Part shown: positions 46,484-54,331 of the stretch, one piece after another
Layout: every line of letters starts with the position of its first letter
How positions within the stretch are numbered: position 1 is the stretch's first letter
NCBI RefSeq assembly: GCF_014145665.1
Contig: NZ_JACHTD010000006.1
Location: 62,001-126,000, forward strand
Reading direction: 5' to 3'
DNA: 64,000 nucleotides
Source of the DNA: Myroides sp. NP-2
Lineage (GTDB): Bacteria; Bacteroidota; Bacteroidia; Flavobacteriales; Flavobacteriaceae
Position numbers and translations under genes: made by a program
Notes under the pieces: generated by a model
Databases searched by the model: none
Told to the model about the DNA's origin: nothing
The model's input: the letters and a program-made list of their open reading frames with translations, nothing else

Positions 46484-48472
46484 ATGACTTTTAAGGAACT
46501 AATTTCACAAGGAATTCCAAATGAGCTACCGGCGAAAAAAGCGTATGATCCGGCAATTAACCATGCCCCTAAACGCAAAGAAATACTGACAGAAGAAGAG
46601 AAGAAACTTGCCTTGAAAAATGCTCTACGTTATTTCGATGCCAAGCATCATGCTGAGTTAATCCAAGAATTTAAAGAAGAATTAGAAACCTACGGTCGCA
46701 TCTACATGTACAGATTCAGACCTGATTACGAGATGTACGCAAGACCGATTGAGGAATATCCAGGAAATTCTACACAGGCAAAAGCGATTATGCTCATGAT
46801 TCAGAACAATTTGGATTATGCCGTCGCACAGCATCCACATGAATTAATCACCTATGGTGGAAATGGAGCTGTTTTTTCCAATTGGGCGCAATACTTGTTA
46901 ACCATGAAGTATTTAAGCGAAATGACAGACGAGCAAACGCTAGTGATGTATTCGGGTCATCCCATGGGACTATTTCCTTCACATGCTAAAGCACCTCGCG
47001 TAGTGGTTACCAACGGAATGATGATTCCCAACTACTCTAAACCGGACGATTGGGAAAAATTCAACGCTTTAGGTGTTACCCAATATGGTCAAATGACTGC
47101 AGGAAGTTATATGTACATTGGCCCACAGGGAATTGTACACGGAACAACCATCACCGTACTAAACGGGGGGCGAAAAATCGCAAAAAACGGCGAGGACTTA
47201 ACAGGAAAAATATTTATTACCTCTGGTTTAGGAGGAATGAGTGGAGCTCAACCAAAGGCGGGTAATATAGCGGGTTGCATTACCATTTGTGCAGAAGTAA
47301 ATCCGAAAGCCGTACACACTAGACACTCACAAGGTTGGGTTGACGAAGTGATTTCAGACTTAAACCAATTGGTTGCTCGCGTTCAACAAGCCCAAGCAAA
47401 TAAAGAGATCGTTTCTATTGCCTATCAAGGAAACGTAGTAGATGTATGGGAAAAATTCGCAGAGGAAGAGGTATTCGTTCACTTGGGCTCGGATCAAACG
47501 TCTTTACACAATCCTTGGGCGGGTGGTTATTATCCTGTTGGATTGTCCTTTGAAGAAGCAAATGATATGATGGCGAACAACCCTGTATTATTTAAAGAAA
47601 AAGTACAAGAATCCCTGCGCAGACAAGCTGCTGCAATTAATAAACACACAGCAAAGGGAACCTATTTCTTTGACTATGGAAATGCCTTCTTATTGGAAGC
47701 CTCTCGAGCTGGTGCTGACGTAATGGCGAGTAATGGAATTGACTTCAAATATCCAAGCTATGTTCAAGACATCATGGGCCCTATGTGTTTTGACTATGGT
47801 TTTGGTCCATTCCGTTGGGTATGTGCCTCTGGAAAGCCAGAAGATCTAGCAAAAACCGATGAAATTGCTTGTCGTGTATTAGAGGAAATCATGCAAAATT
47901 CACCTGTAGAAATTCAACAACAAATGGCCGATAACATTCGTTGGATCAAAGGAGCGCAAGAAAACAAACTAGTTGTTGGATCTCAAGCGCGTATCTTATA
48001 TGCCGACGCAGAAGGTCGAATAAAAATTGCAGCAGCCTTTAACAAAGCGATTAAAGAAGGAATTATCGGTCCGGTAGTATTGGGTCGCGATCACCACGAT
48101 GTATCGGGAACAGACTCCCCTTACCGCGAAACATCAAATATTTACGACGGTTCTCGATTCACAGCCGACATGGCTATCCACAATGTCATTGGCGATAGCT
48201 TTAGAGGTGCTACTTGGGTATCCATCCACAATGGTGGTGGCGTTGGTTGGGGAGAAGTGATCAACGGTGGTTTTGGTATGCTTTTAGATGGAAGTAAAGA
48301 AGCAGACGAAAAACTAAAATCCATGTTGTTTTGGGATGTTAACAACGGTATTGCAAGACGCAACTGGGCACGTAATAAAGAAGCAACATTCGCAATCAAA
48401 CGCGCCATGGAAATGGAGCCTTTACTAAAGGTTACTCTTCCTAATATCGTTGATGAAGATCTATTAAATTAA
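46484..48472 (+). CDS. hutU: Urocanate hydratase, long form
   Basis: A 662-residue urocanase, which hydrates urocanate to imidazolone propionate in histidine breakdown, using a tightly bound NAD+. Core motifs are LITYGGNGAVFSNWAQY (about 121-137), MYSGHPMGLFPSH (about 152-164), GKIFITSGLGGMSGAQPKA (about 241-259) and the catalytic region FDYGFGPFRWVCASG (about 437-451). The most common bacterial form is about 555 residues; this one has an N-terminal extension and insertions like the longer form also found in eukaryotes. No hutH, hutI or hutG is within the window, so the rest of the pathway must be encoded elsewhere. Confidence 0.95.
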   Translation: MTFKELISQGIPNELPAKKAYDPAINHAPKRKEILTEEEKKLALKNALRYFDAKHHAELIQEFKEELETYGRIYMYRFRPDYEMYARPIEEYPGNSTQAKAIMLMIQNNLDYAVAQHPHELITYGGNGAVFSNWAQYLLTMKYLSEMTDEQTLVMYSGHPMGLFPSHAKAPRVVVTNGMMIPNYSKPDDWEKFNALGVTQYGQMTAGSYMYIGPQGIVHGTTITVLNGGRKIAKNGEDLTGKIFITSGLGGMSGAQPKAGNIAGCITICAEVNPKAVHTRHSQGWVDEVISDLNQLVARVQQAQANKEIVSIAYQGNVVDVWEKFAEEEVFVHLGSDQTSLHNPWAGGYYPVGLSFEEANDMMANNPVLFKEKVQESLRRQAAAINKHTAKGTYFFDYGNAFLLEASRAGADVMASNGIDFKYPSYVQDIMGPMCFDYGFGPFRWVCASGKPEDLAKTDEIACRVLEEIMQNSPVEIQQQMADNIRWIKGAQENKLVVGSQARILYADAEGRIKIAAAFNKAIKEGIIGPVVLGRDHHDVSGTDSPYRETSNIYDGSRFTADMAIHNVIGDSFRGATWVSIHNGGGVGWGEVINGGFGMLLDGSKEADEKLKSMLFWDVNNGIARRNWARNKEATFAIKRAMEMEPLLKVTLPNIVDEDLLN

Positions 48473-48495
48473 CTCACAAACAAAATAAGTAAGCG

Positions 48496-49056
48496 ATGAA
48501 AACAGTATCTAAATTTCTCATTCTTGCGGCTGTTAGCATTTTTTCAGCCTCTTGTAGTAGTGTGCGTGTTTCTGCTGATTACGACAAAAACACGAATTTT
48601 ACTTCCTATCAAACCTATGCTTTTTTCAAAGAGGGAATTGACAACGTAAAATTAAACGACTTGGACAAGAAACGTATTCTAAACGCAATTGACCAAGAGA
48701 TGGCAGCAAAAGGCTTTACTAAAACAGATAGTAATCCTCAGCTATTAGTGAACATCTTCACTAAATCACAACAGCAAGTAAACGTTACAACCAATAACGA
48801 TTACTTCTACTCAAGATACGGCTATTACGGTTGGGGCTATGCACCTTATTGGGGAGCACCTTCAACAACAGTATCTACGTCAATAGAAGGGAAATTGTAC
48901 ATCGATTTCATCGATACAAACAAAAAAGCGTTAATCTGGCAAGGGATTGGAACAGGCTATATTGACAATGCCAATACTCCTGAAAAGAAAGAAGCCAAAA
49001 TTCAAGGGTTTGTACAGAAGATCTTAAGTACATATCCTCCTGAGGTAAAGAAGTAG
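48496..49056 (+). CDS. DUF4136 domain lipoprotein
   Basis: A 186-residue lipoprotein. Lipobox FSASC gives lipid cysteine 20. The DUF4136 domain covers about 24-180, with VSADYDKNTNFTSYQTYAFF at its start, KKRILNAIDQEMAAKGF in the middle, and a Tyr/Gly/Trp-rich stretch (about 102-120, YSRYGYYGWGYAPYWGAP) typical of the family. The function is unknown; members are periplasmic or outer-membrane. It follows hutU by 23 bases in the same direction and may be read from the same transcript. Confidence 0.85.
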   Translation: MKTVSKFLILAAVSIFSASCSSVRVSADYDKNTNFTSYQTYAFFKEGIDNVKLNDLDKKRILNAIDQEMAAKGFTKTDSNPQLLVNIFTKSQQQVNVTTNNDYFYSRYGYYGWGYAPYWGAPSTTVSTSIEGKLYIDFIDTNKKALIWQGIGTGYIDNANTPEKKEAKIQGFVQKILSTYPPEVKK

Positions 49057-49078
49057 AAGAAAACAAACTGTAAATCAT

Positions 49079-49116
49079 AAAAAAGGGTCGTAGCGAATTC
49101 ACTACGACCCTTTTTT
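49079..49116. terminator. Terminator after the DUF4136 gene
   Basis: A 13-bp stem AAAAGGGTCGTAG/CTACGACCCTTTT with an 8-base loop, followed by T6 on the plus strand. Confidence 0.9.
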
Positions 49117-49351
49117 ATATCAATTACCCCTCTTTCAAAAGTATATGCCCGATCAAGAGCACTTTGCTTCAATACATCAGTACAATCGGACTATAATCAA
49201 ACAAGTTACTTCTTCTTATTTAAACTGACTACTTCGTTTTTCACACGAATTCTATAAAAAAGGTAACCCTGTCTCATCTTTACAAAATTAGCATCAAATT
49301 ATCTATTAACTGCAACGAATTTACAAGGGTAACATACAAGTAAAAAAAAAC

Positions 49352-49385
49352 AAAAAAGGATGACCTAGAAGGTCATCCTTTTTTT
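49352..49385. terminator. Terminator of the Ig-repeat lipoprotein gene
   Basis: AAGGATGACCT and AGGTCATCCTT form an 11-bp stem with a 3-base loop, with A-rich and T-rich flanks. It lies 20 bases after the stop codon of the minus-strand lipoprotein gene. Confidence 0.9.
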
Positions 49386-49405
49386 AATTATATAATTTTC
49401 TATAA

Positions 49406-50554
49406 TTAAAATTGAGCTTTAACTGTAGATATTTTATTAACTTGTCTAGTTGACTTTTTAGCTTTCGCAGACATTATATTAACTCCATTACCTGCAGAAA
49501 CTGGTTTGTAGTATAATGCATCAGTTAATTTATTGTATTTAATATCAAATGCAGTCTCATCTTCAACAGTATAAATACCAGCTGATTCTAAAACGAACAC
49601 TTCAGTTTCAGGATTAAATCCAATAGAAAACTGAGTATCTTCAGCAGGCTCTGCATAAATAACTGACTGATTAACAATAGAGTACATATCATAAATATTC
49701 CACTCAGCAACTGGCGTATTGAAAGGTGTCTTAGCAGCAGCTCCTTCTTCAGTTGGCTGTACAATAAAGAACTCAAATCTTGTAACCATTGTGTTAGAAC
49801 CTACAGTTGCTTTATCTTTATCAAAAATAGTTACACCAAACATAAGTGCAACACCACCTCCGTTTAATGGATATGTTTTAGGAATAAAGCTTCCATCAGC
49901 TTGTTCCACAGCGTCAATAGTCATTTGTGAGTAATCCAAATCGTATGATACTCCACCTAATACGATTTGATTTTCACCAACTTCTGGAATCTCAACTTCA
50001 TTAACAACTACAGACACTACATTACTATCATTGTAATCAGCTTTAGTAGCAGTAAATTTAAATGTTCCAGCAGCATCAGCTTTCCATGGGTTAGCTACTA
50101 CAGTTCCATCTTCTTTTTTAATTTGAAACCCTGCAACAGTTGCACCTTTATCATCTTTTACAGTAAAATTAACGTTATCTCCAACATTTACTTCATTGTT
50201 GGTAACTGACAATACTAACGTTCTTTTTTCGATAGGAGTATCATTTTTAGTAACTTTAATTTTCACAGTATTACTATCAACTGCTCCTTTTTTCTTAGCT
50301 ACAATGCTAAATTCACCTTCTTCTGTAAATTTGTAAGGATTAGTAATTTTAGTACCATCTTTGTAAAGTTCAGCAGCTTTTTCAGCTTTTCCGTTTGACT
50401 CTACAGTAAAAGTAACTGATTCATCAACCTTGATTTCCGTTTTGTCCGCTTTTAACGTAAGTTTCGGATCTTCGCTTTTGTTATCGTCGCTACTACAAGA
50501 AGCTCCGAATGTAGCCAAGCCCGCTACAGCCAAAAACATAAATAATTTTTTCAT
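49406..50554 (-). CDS. Lipoprotein with two Ig-like repeats, function unknown
   Basis: A 382-residue lipoprotein with lipid cysteine 20 (FGASC) and an acidic SSDDNKSEDP tail after it, a surface-export-like signal of Bacteroidota lipoproteins. Two Ig-like beta repeats follow, about 31-102 and 112-186, which align with each other (ADKTEIKVDESVTFTV against TNNEVNVGDNVNFTV; ITNPYKFTEEGEFSI against VANPWKADAAGTFKF). The remaining C-terminal domain (about 195-382, starting GENQIVLGGVSYDLDY) is unlike anything I recognise. It is flanked by its own terminator and a long AT-rich upstream region, so it is a single-gene unit. An adhesion or surface-display role is possible but only inferred. Confidence 0.78.
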   Translation of the reverse strand: MKKLFMFLAVAGLATFGASCSSDDNKSEDPKLTLKADKTEIKVDESVTFTVESNGKAEKAAELYKDGTKITNPYKFTEEGEFSIVAKKKGAVDSNTVKIKVTKNDTPIEKRTLVLSVTNNEVNVGDNVNFTVKDDKGATVAGFQIKKEDGTVVANPWKADAAGTFKFTATKADYNDSNVVSVVVNEVEIPEVGENQIVLGGVSYDLDYSQMTIDAVEQADGSFIPKTYPLNGGGVALMFGVTIFDKDKATVGSNTMVTRFEFFIVQPTEEGAAAKTPFNTPVAEWNIYDMYSIVNQSVIYAEPAEDTQFSIGFNPETEVFVLESAGIYTVEDETAFDIKYNKLTDALYYKPVSAGNGVNIMSAKAKKSTRQVNKISTVKAQF

Positions 50555-50900
50555 AAATATTTGCTTTAATTAGTTAATAATTGTGTTGCAATATAAAAAC
50601 ATTTTTGAAACTAAAAAAAAAATTAGTTAATATTATCTTTAATGTTCCCTAATAATCTACGGTAATAAACAAATCTTATAGATTATACCACCCTATACAC
50701 TAAAATATTTAACATTTTAATTATACATAATAGAAATATTTAACCCTATAATTACATATTTAAGATTTTAACATTTCAAACAACGTAAACGTATAGTCAA
50801 GATTTCATTATTCTCTATTTGTAAATCATAAAAGCAAGAAACTATAATACATTCATCTTTTTCCTTATATTTACCGCAACCAAACTACTATTTGAATACT
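50555..50900. other. Divergent intergenic region, lipoprotein/hydroxylase
   Basis: A 346-base, very AT-rich region that must carry promoters for both divergent genes. On the minus strand TATATTGC near 50615 is one base off the TAnnTTTG pattern; on the plus strand TATATTTA lies near 50867. Nothing else can be supported. Confidence 0.4.
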
Positions 50901-52649
50901 ATGGACGCAAGAGAATACGAAAGCAATGAATTAATAGACCGCTTACCACCACATTTAAAGCAATTTATCAAGCCTCAAGACTACGAGGACTACACCCCGA
51001 TAAACCAAGCGGTATGGCGCTATGTAATGAGAAAGAACGTCGATTATTTATCGAAGGTAGCACATGATTCCTACTTGGAAGGGTTAAACAAGACTGGAAT
51101 CTCGATTGAATCTATTCCAAGCATGTATGGAATGAATCGCATATTAAAGGAAATTGGTTGGGCAGCCGTGGCAGTAGATGGTTTTATCCCACCCAACGCT
51201 TTTATGGAATTCCAAGCATACAAAGTACTTGTTATAGCCTCTGACATTAGACAACTAGAGAATATTGAATATACACCCGCACCTGATATTATTCACGAAG
51301 GCGCTGGACACGCTCCAATTATTGCCAATCCCGAATATGCAGAATATTTAAGACGCTTTGGAGAAATTGGATGCAAAGCAATTTCTTCTGCACATGATTA
51401 TGAGATTTACGAAGCAATCCGCTTACTCTCTATTCTAAAAGAGGCAGAAGGTGTCGATGAAGCTGACATTAAAAAAGCAGAAGACGAAGTTGATCGCCTA
51501 CAAGCAATCACAACCGCTCCTTCTGAAATGGCTTTAATCCGAAATTTACATTGGTGGACCGTAGAATACGGCTTAATTGGGACAGTGGACAATCCAAAGA
51601 TCTATGGTGCTGGATTGCTTTCGTCTATTGGAGAAAGTGCTTGGTGCATGACGGACAACGTAGCAAAACTTCCTTACACCATTGAGGCAGCTAATCAAGG
51701 GTTTGACATCACCAAACCACAACCTCAACTCTATGTAACTCCTGATTTTGCCTATTTAAGTGAAGTATTAGAAAATTTTGCCAACAAAATGGCTATACGC
51801 AAGGGTGGTTTGGAAGGAATACAAAAGTTAATCGACTCCAAAGCGCTAGGAACAATTGAATTAAATACTGGTATTCAAATTTCAGGACACTTTACAAATG
51901 TAATTGAACACGAAGGAAAACCATCATATGTCCAAACAACGGGACCTACGGCTTTGTCTTACCGCGAAAAAGAACTCGTTGGACACGGCACAGAAACACA
52001 TCCTCACGGTTTTGGAACAGCACTAGGTCGCTTAAAAGGCATCAACCTCGCAATTGAAGATATGAGTCCTCGCGACTTAAAAGCCTACAATCTATTCGAA
52101 GGACTACCTGTAACTTTGGAATTTGAAGGCGGTATTACGGTTTCAGGAACGAATATCACTGGTATTCGAAACATACACGGAAAAATTATCTTAATCAGCT
52201 TTAAAGATTGTACAGTCAAACACGGGGATACCATACTCTTCCAACCAGAATGGGGAACTTATGACATGGCAGTAGGTGCATCGGTTATATCAGCCTTCTC
52301 TGGACCTGCAGATTACAAGAGTTTTGACCTAGTGAATCACGTTCCTTCTTCTAAAACAATCAAAGCTAAAAGAGATGAGGACCGCATTAAATTAGAAACA
52401 ATCTATCAGGCCGTTCGCCAAATGCGTGAAGACAACAAATCTATTGATCTTAATGCTACACTGGACACCTTAATTCAATCCTATCCAACCGATTGGTTAT
52501 TGACCGTTGAAATTCTAGAACTAGCAAAAAAGAACAAAGACGAAAGTCTATACCAAAAGGCGATGAGTCGCTTAGAACAACTAAAAGTAGAAAGACCTAA
52601 AGTAGCGCACTTAATCGTTGATGGAATAAGCATCATCGAACAAGCGTAA
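50901..52649 (+). CDS. phhA: Aromatic amino acid hydroxylase (phenylalanine 4-monooxygenase type), long form
   Basis: A 582-residue pterin-dependent, non-heme iron hydroxylase, converting phenylalanine to tyrosine or acting on a related aromatic amino acid. The iron ligands are seen as H132 and H137 in DIIHEGAGHAP and E222 in WWTVEYG, followed by YGAGLLSSIGE. In classical enzymes the second His and the Glu are about 40 residues apart; here they are 85 apart, because of a charged helical insert (about 165-205). A C-terminal part of more than 300 residues after the core is beta-rich, then helical, and not part of the classical enzyme. I chose ATG 50901; an in-frame TTG lies three codons upstream. 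Monocistronic by its context. Confidence 0.88.
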   Translation: MDAREYESNELIDRLPPHLKQFIKPQDYEDYTPINQAVWRYVMRKNVDYLSKVAHDSYLEGLNKTGISIESIPSMYGMNRILKEIGWAAVAVDGFIPPNAFMEFQAYKVLVIASDIRQLENIEYTPAPDIIHEGAGHAPIIANPEYAEYLRRFGEIGCKAISSAHDYEIYEAIRLLSILKEAEGVDEADIKKAEDEVDRLQAITTAPSEMALIRNLHWWTVEYGLIGTVDNPKIYGAGLLSSIGESAWCMTDNVAKLPYTIEAANQGFDITKPQPQLYVTPDFAYLSEVLENFANKMAIRKGGLEGIQKLIDSKALGTIELNTGIQISGHFTNVIEHEGKPSYVQTTGPTALSYREKELVGHGTETHPHGFGTALGRLKGINLAIEDMSPRDLKAYNLFEGLPVTLEFEGGITVSGTNITGIRNIHGKIILISFKDCTVKHGDTILFQPEWGTYDMAVGASVISAFSGPADYKSFDLVNHVPSSKTIKAKRDEDRIKLETIYQAVRQMREDNKSIDLNATLDTLIQSYPTDWLLTVEILELAKKNKDESLYQKAMSRLEQLKVERPKVAHLIVDGISIIEQA

Positions 52650-52664
52650 AACATATAGCAATTA

Positions 52665-53297
52665 CTAAGGAAGGAAAGTGGCTGATAAGTCACTTTCTTT
52701 TTTTATGGTATTTCCTTGGTATTCCAATTTCCATCCTAACATATTGGTTACCACTAACAGTTTCCCTAATTCACTCATCAAGCGATTTTCAGCATTACTC
52801 TTTAAGGTCGATTGCTCAATCTTCTTTTGTAAATCGTCCTTTATTCGCGCATTTATTTTGTTGTAATCCGTTCCTGTAAAGGGATTAAATGTACTAGTTT
52901 CCACGTCATACAATTTGTAATCGGGATAAATATTCACCTCAGGATCAGGAATATGCAACAGTTGAACTACTTGGCGCTCTTCGTCAATCTGGTATTGTAG
53001 TTGAGTTAAATCATAAGCTACCGTAGCCTTAGCATTGACAATAACCACTGCTTTTTTGGTAAAAGAAACGAGGTTCAACAAATACTTTTGTTGGTCTTCA
53101 TAGGTCATCACTTGAGAATAATTCGCCTCTGTCACAATTAATTTACTCACATTCTTCAATTGCTCTTGAATTAAATTCGAGTTATACTCAATCTTACTCG
53201 TAGATGAACCGCCAGCGTAATGGTATACCACTACACCCATAAACATAAAGAATAGCACCAAAAAAAAGGAGAACAAAATTCGCAAAAGTCTTCTCAT
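52665..53297 (-). CDS. DUF4230 family membrane-anchored protein
   Basis: A 210-residue protein with one N-terminal membrane helix (about 7-27) after MRRLLR, then a DUF4230 domain (about 40-200). The segment AKATVAYDLTQLQYQIDEERQVV (in parts, about 89-111) and the following IPDPEVNIYPDYKLYD are family hallmarks. It is likely anchored in the inner membrane with its domain in the periplasm. The function is unknown. It follows the GSCFA gene by 14 bases, and its last codons double as the terminator of phhA. Confidence 0.82.
   Translation of the reverse strand: MRRLLRILFSFFLVLFFMFMGVVVYHYAGGSSTSKIEYNSNLIQEQLKNVSKLIVTEANYSQVMTYEDQQKYLLNLVSFTKKAVVIVNAKATVAYDLTQLQYQIDEERQVVQLLHIPDPEVNIYPDYKLYDVETSTFNPFTGTDYNKINARIKDDLQKKIEQSTLKSNAENRLMSELGKLLVVTNMLGWKLEYQGNTIKKESDLSATFLP
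52671..52704 (+). terminator. Terminator of phhA inside the 3' end of the DUF4230 gene
   Basis: GGAAAGTGGCT and AGTCACTTTCT form an 11-bp stem (with G-U pairs) around GATA, followed by T7 on the plus strand. It overlaps the last coding bases of the convergent DUF4230 gene. Confidence 0.8.
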
Positions 53298-53311
53298 AGC
53301 TGTAAGGTTGT

Positions 53312-54268
53312 TTATCTAAAATTCATAAAAGGATAGCGAACTAGCAAATCGTCGATTTTTTCAATCAACGTATCTAAAAACTTCAAATGTTGTGCCGCTG
53401 TAGGATTAAAAGGACGATGGTTCAATCCTCTTTGCACCTCCTCTACTTTTTTCATCACTTCCATCATTGCTTCGTCAATGTAGTGGGCAACAAATCGCTC
53501 CCAAACATACTGAATAGCAATAGCATTAGGATGGATTAAATCGGCTGCATAAAAGCGATAATCGCGTAATTCATCCATTACAATTTCGTAAACGGGAATA
53601 TAGCTTACCTTATCATCCTGTAAGTCGTCGATTGCGTCGTGTAGGGCAGCAAGTAGTATACTTTTACTGCGTTGATTTTCGGAAAAACCATCTTTCGTAT
53701 GGCGAACAGGAGAGATCGAACACATGATATGCGCATGTGGATTCAGCGTTCGAATCATTTGCACAATAGACGTATAGCTTTGTCTTACTTCTTCATAGGT
53801 CAACAGACGCTTGTCAAATTGCGTATTAGGCAACTTATGACAATTAGCCACAATCTCTTGGGTTTCTTTGAATACGTACACCCAAGCTGTTCCGAAAGTC
53901 AGCATAATAAACGAGCTCTCGCGCAAAGCAACTTGTAAGTCGAACACCTTGGCGTTTAACTTTACTACAATATCCTCTTGCTCCAATTCGTTTAAATCGG
54001 AATGAGCTGCGAAAGAACTCCATATTTCTTGGTGTTCAAAAACATCTGCAGCGGTAAATTCAAAATTATGCACTGCGTATTCCACCACTTTCTCTATAGC
54101 TTTGGGATGAAACAAAATCCCAAAAGGGTTGGTGGTTTGCTGAAATTGAAACGACTTAAGCTTTTCTCCTATATTCGCTGCAAAACAAGATCCCAAGCAG
54201 AGAATCTGGTCGTCATAGGTGATTTTTCTCCCTCCATAAGACAAGGGAACAACGGTACTAAAATTCAT
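53312..54268 (-). CDS. GSCFA domain protein
   Basis: A 318-residue cytoplasmic protein named for its GSCFA motif at residues 26-30 (LGSCFA), then NPFGILFHP (about 47-55). MLTFGTAWVYV near 121-131, SISPVRHTKDGF near 184-195 and the late DLIHPNAIAIQYVWERF (about 256-272) complete the family pattern. The family resembles SGNH-type hydrolases: the Ser of GSCFA and the Asp/His of DLIHPN could form a catalytic set, though no reaction is established. It is co-transcribed with DUF4230. Confidence 0.88.
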   Translation of the reverse strand: MNFSTVVPLSYGGRKITYDDQILCLGSCFAANIGEKLKSFQFQQTTNPFGILFHPKAIEKVVEYAVHNFEFTAADVFEHQEIWSSFAAHSDLNELEQEDIVVKLNAKVFDLQVALRESSFIMLTFGTAWVYVFKETQEIVANCHKLPNTQFDKRLLTYEEVRQSYTSIVQMIRTLNPHAHIMCSISPVRHTKDGFSENQRSKSILLAALHDAIDDLQDDKVSYIPVYEIVMDELRDYRFYAADLIHPNAIAIQYVWERFVAHYIDEAMMEVMKKVEEVQRGLNHRPFNPTAAQHLKFLDTLIEKIDDLLVRYPFMNFR

Positions 54269-54285
54269 ATCCTAGATCTAATAAG

Positions 54286-54317
54286 AAAAAAAGATTCCTG
54301 CGAATAGGAATCTTTTT
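54286..54317 (-). terminator. Terminator of alaS
   Basis: AAAAAGATTCCT and AGGAATCTTTTT form a 12-bp stem with a 6-base loop, followed on the minus strand by a T run. It lies 15 bases after the alaS stop codon and before the GSCFA gene. Confidence 0.88.
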
Positions 54318-54331
54318 ATGGTAAAACTACA

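Larger units (their letters stand above)
49057..49405. other. Convergent intergenic region
   Basis: A 349-base gap between convergent genes holding two separate strong terminators, one for each gene. The 230 bases between them contain nothing I can identify. Confidence 0.5.
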
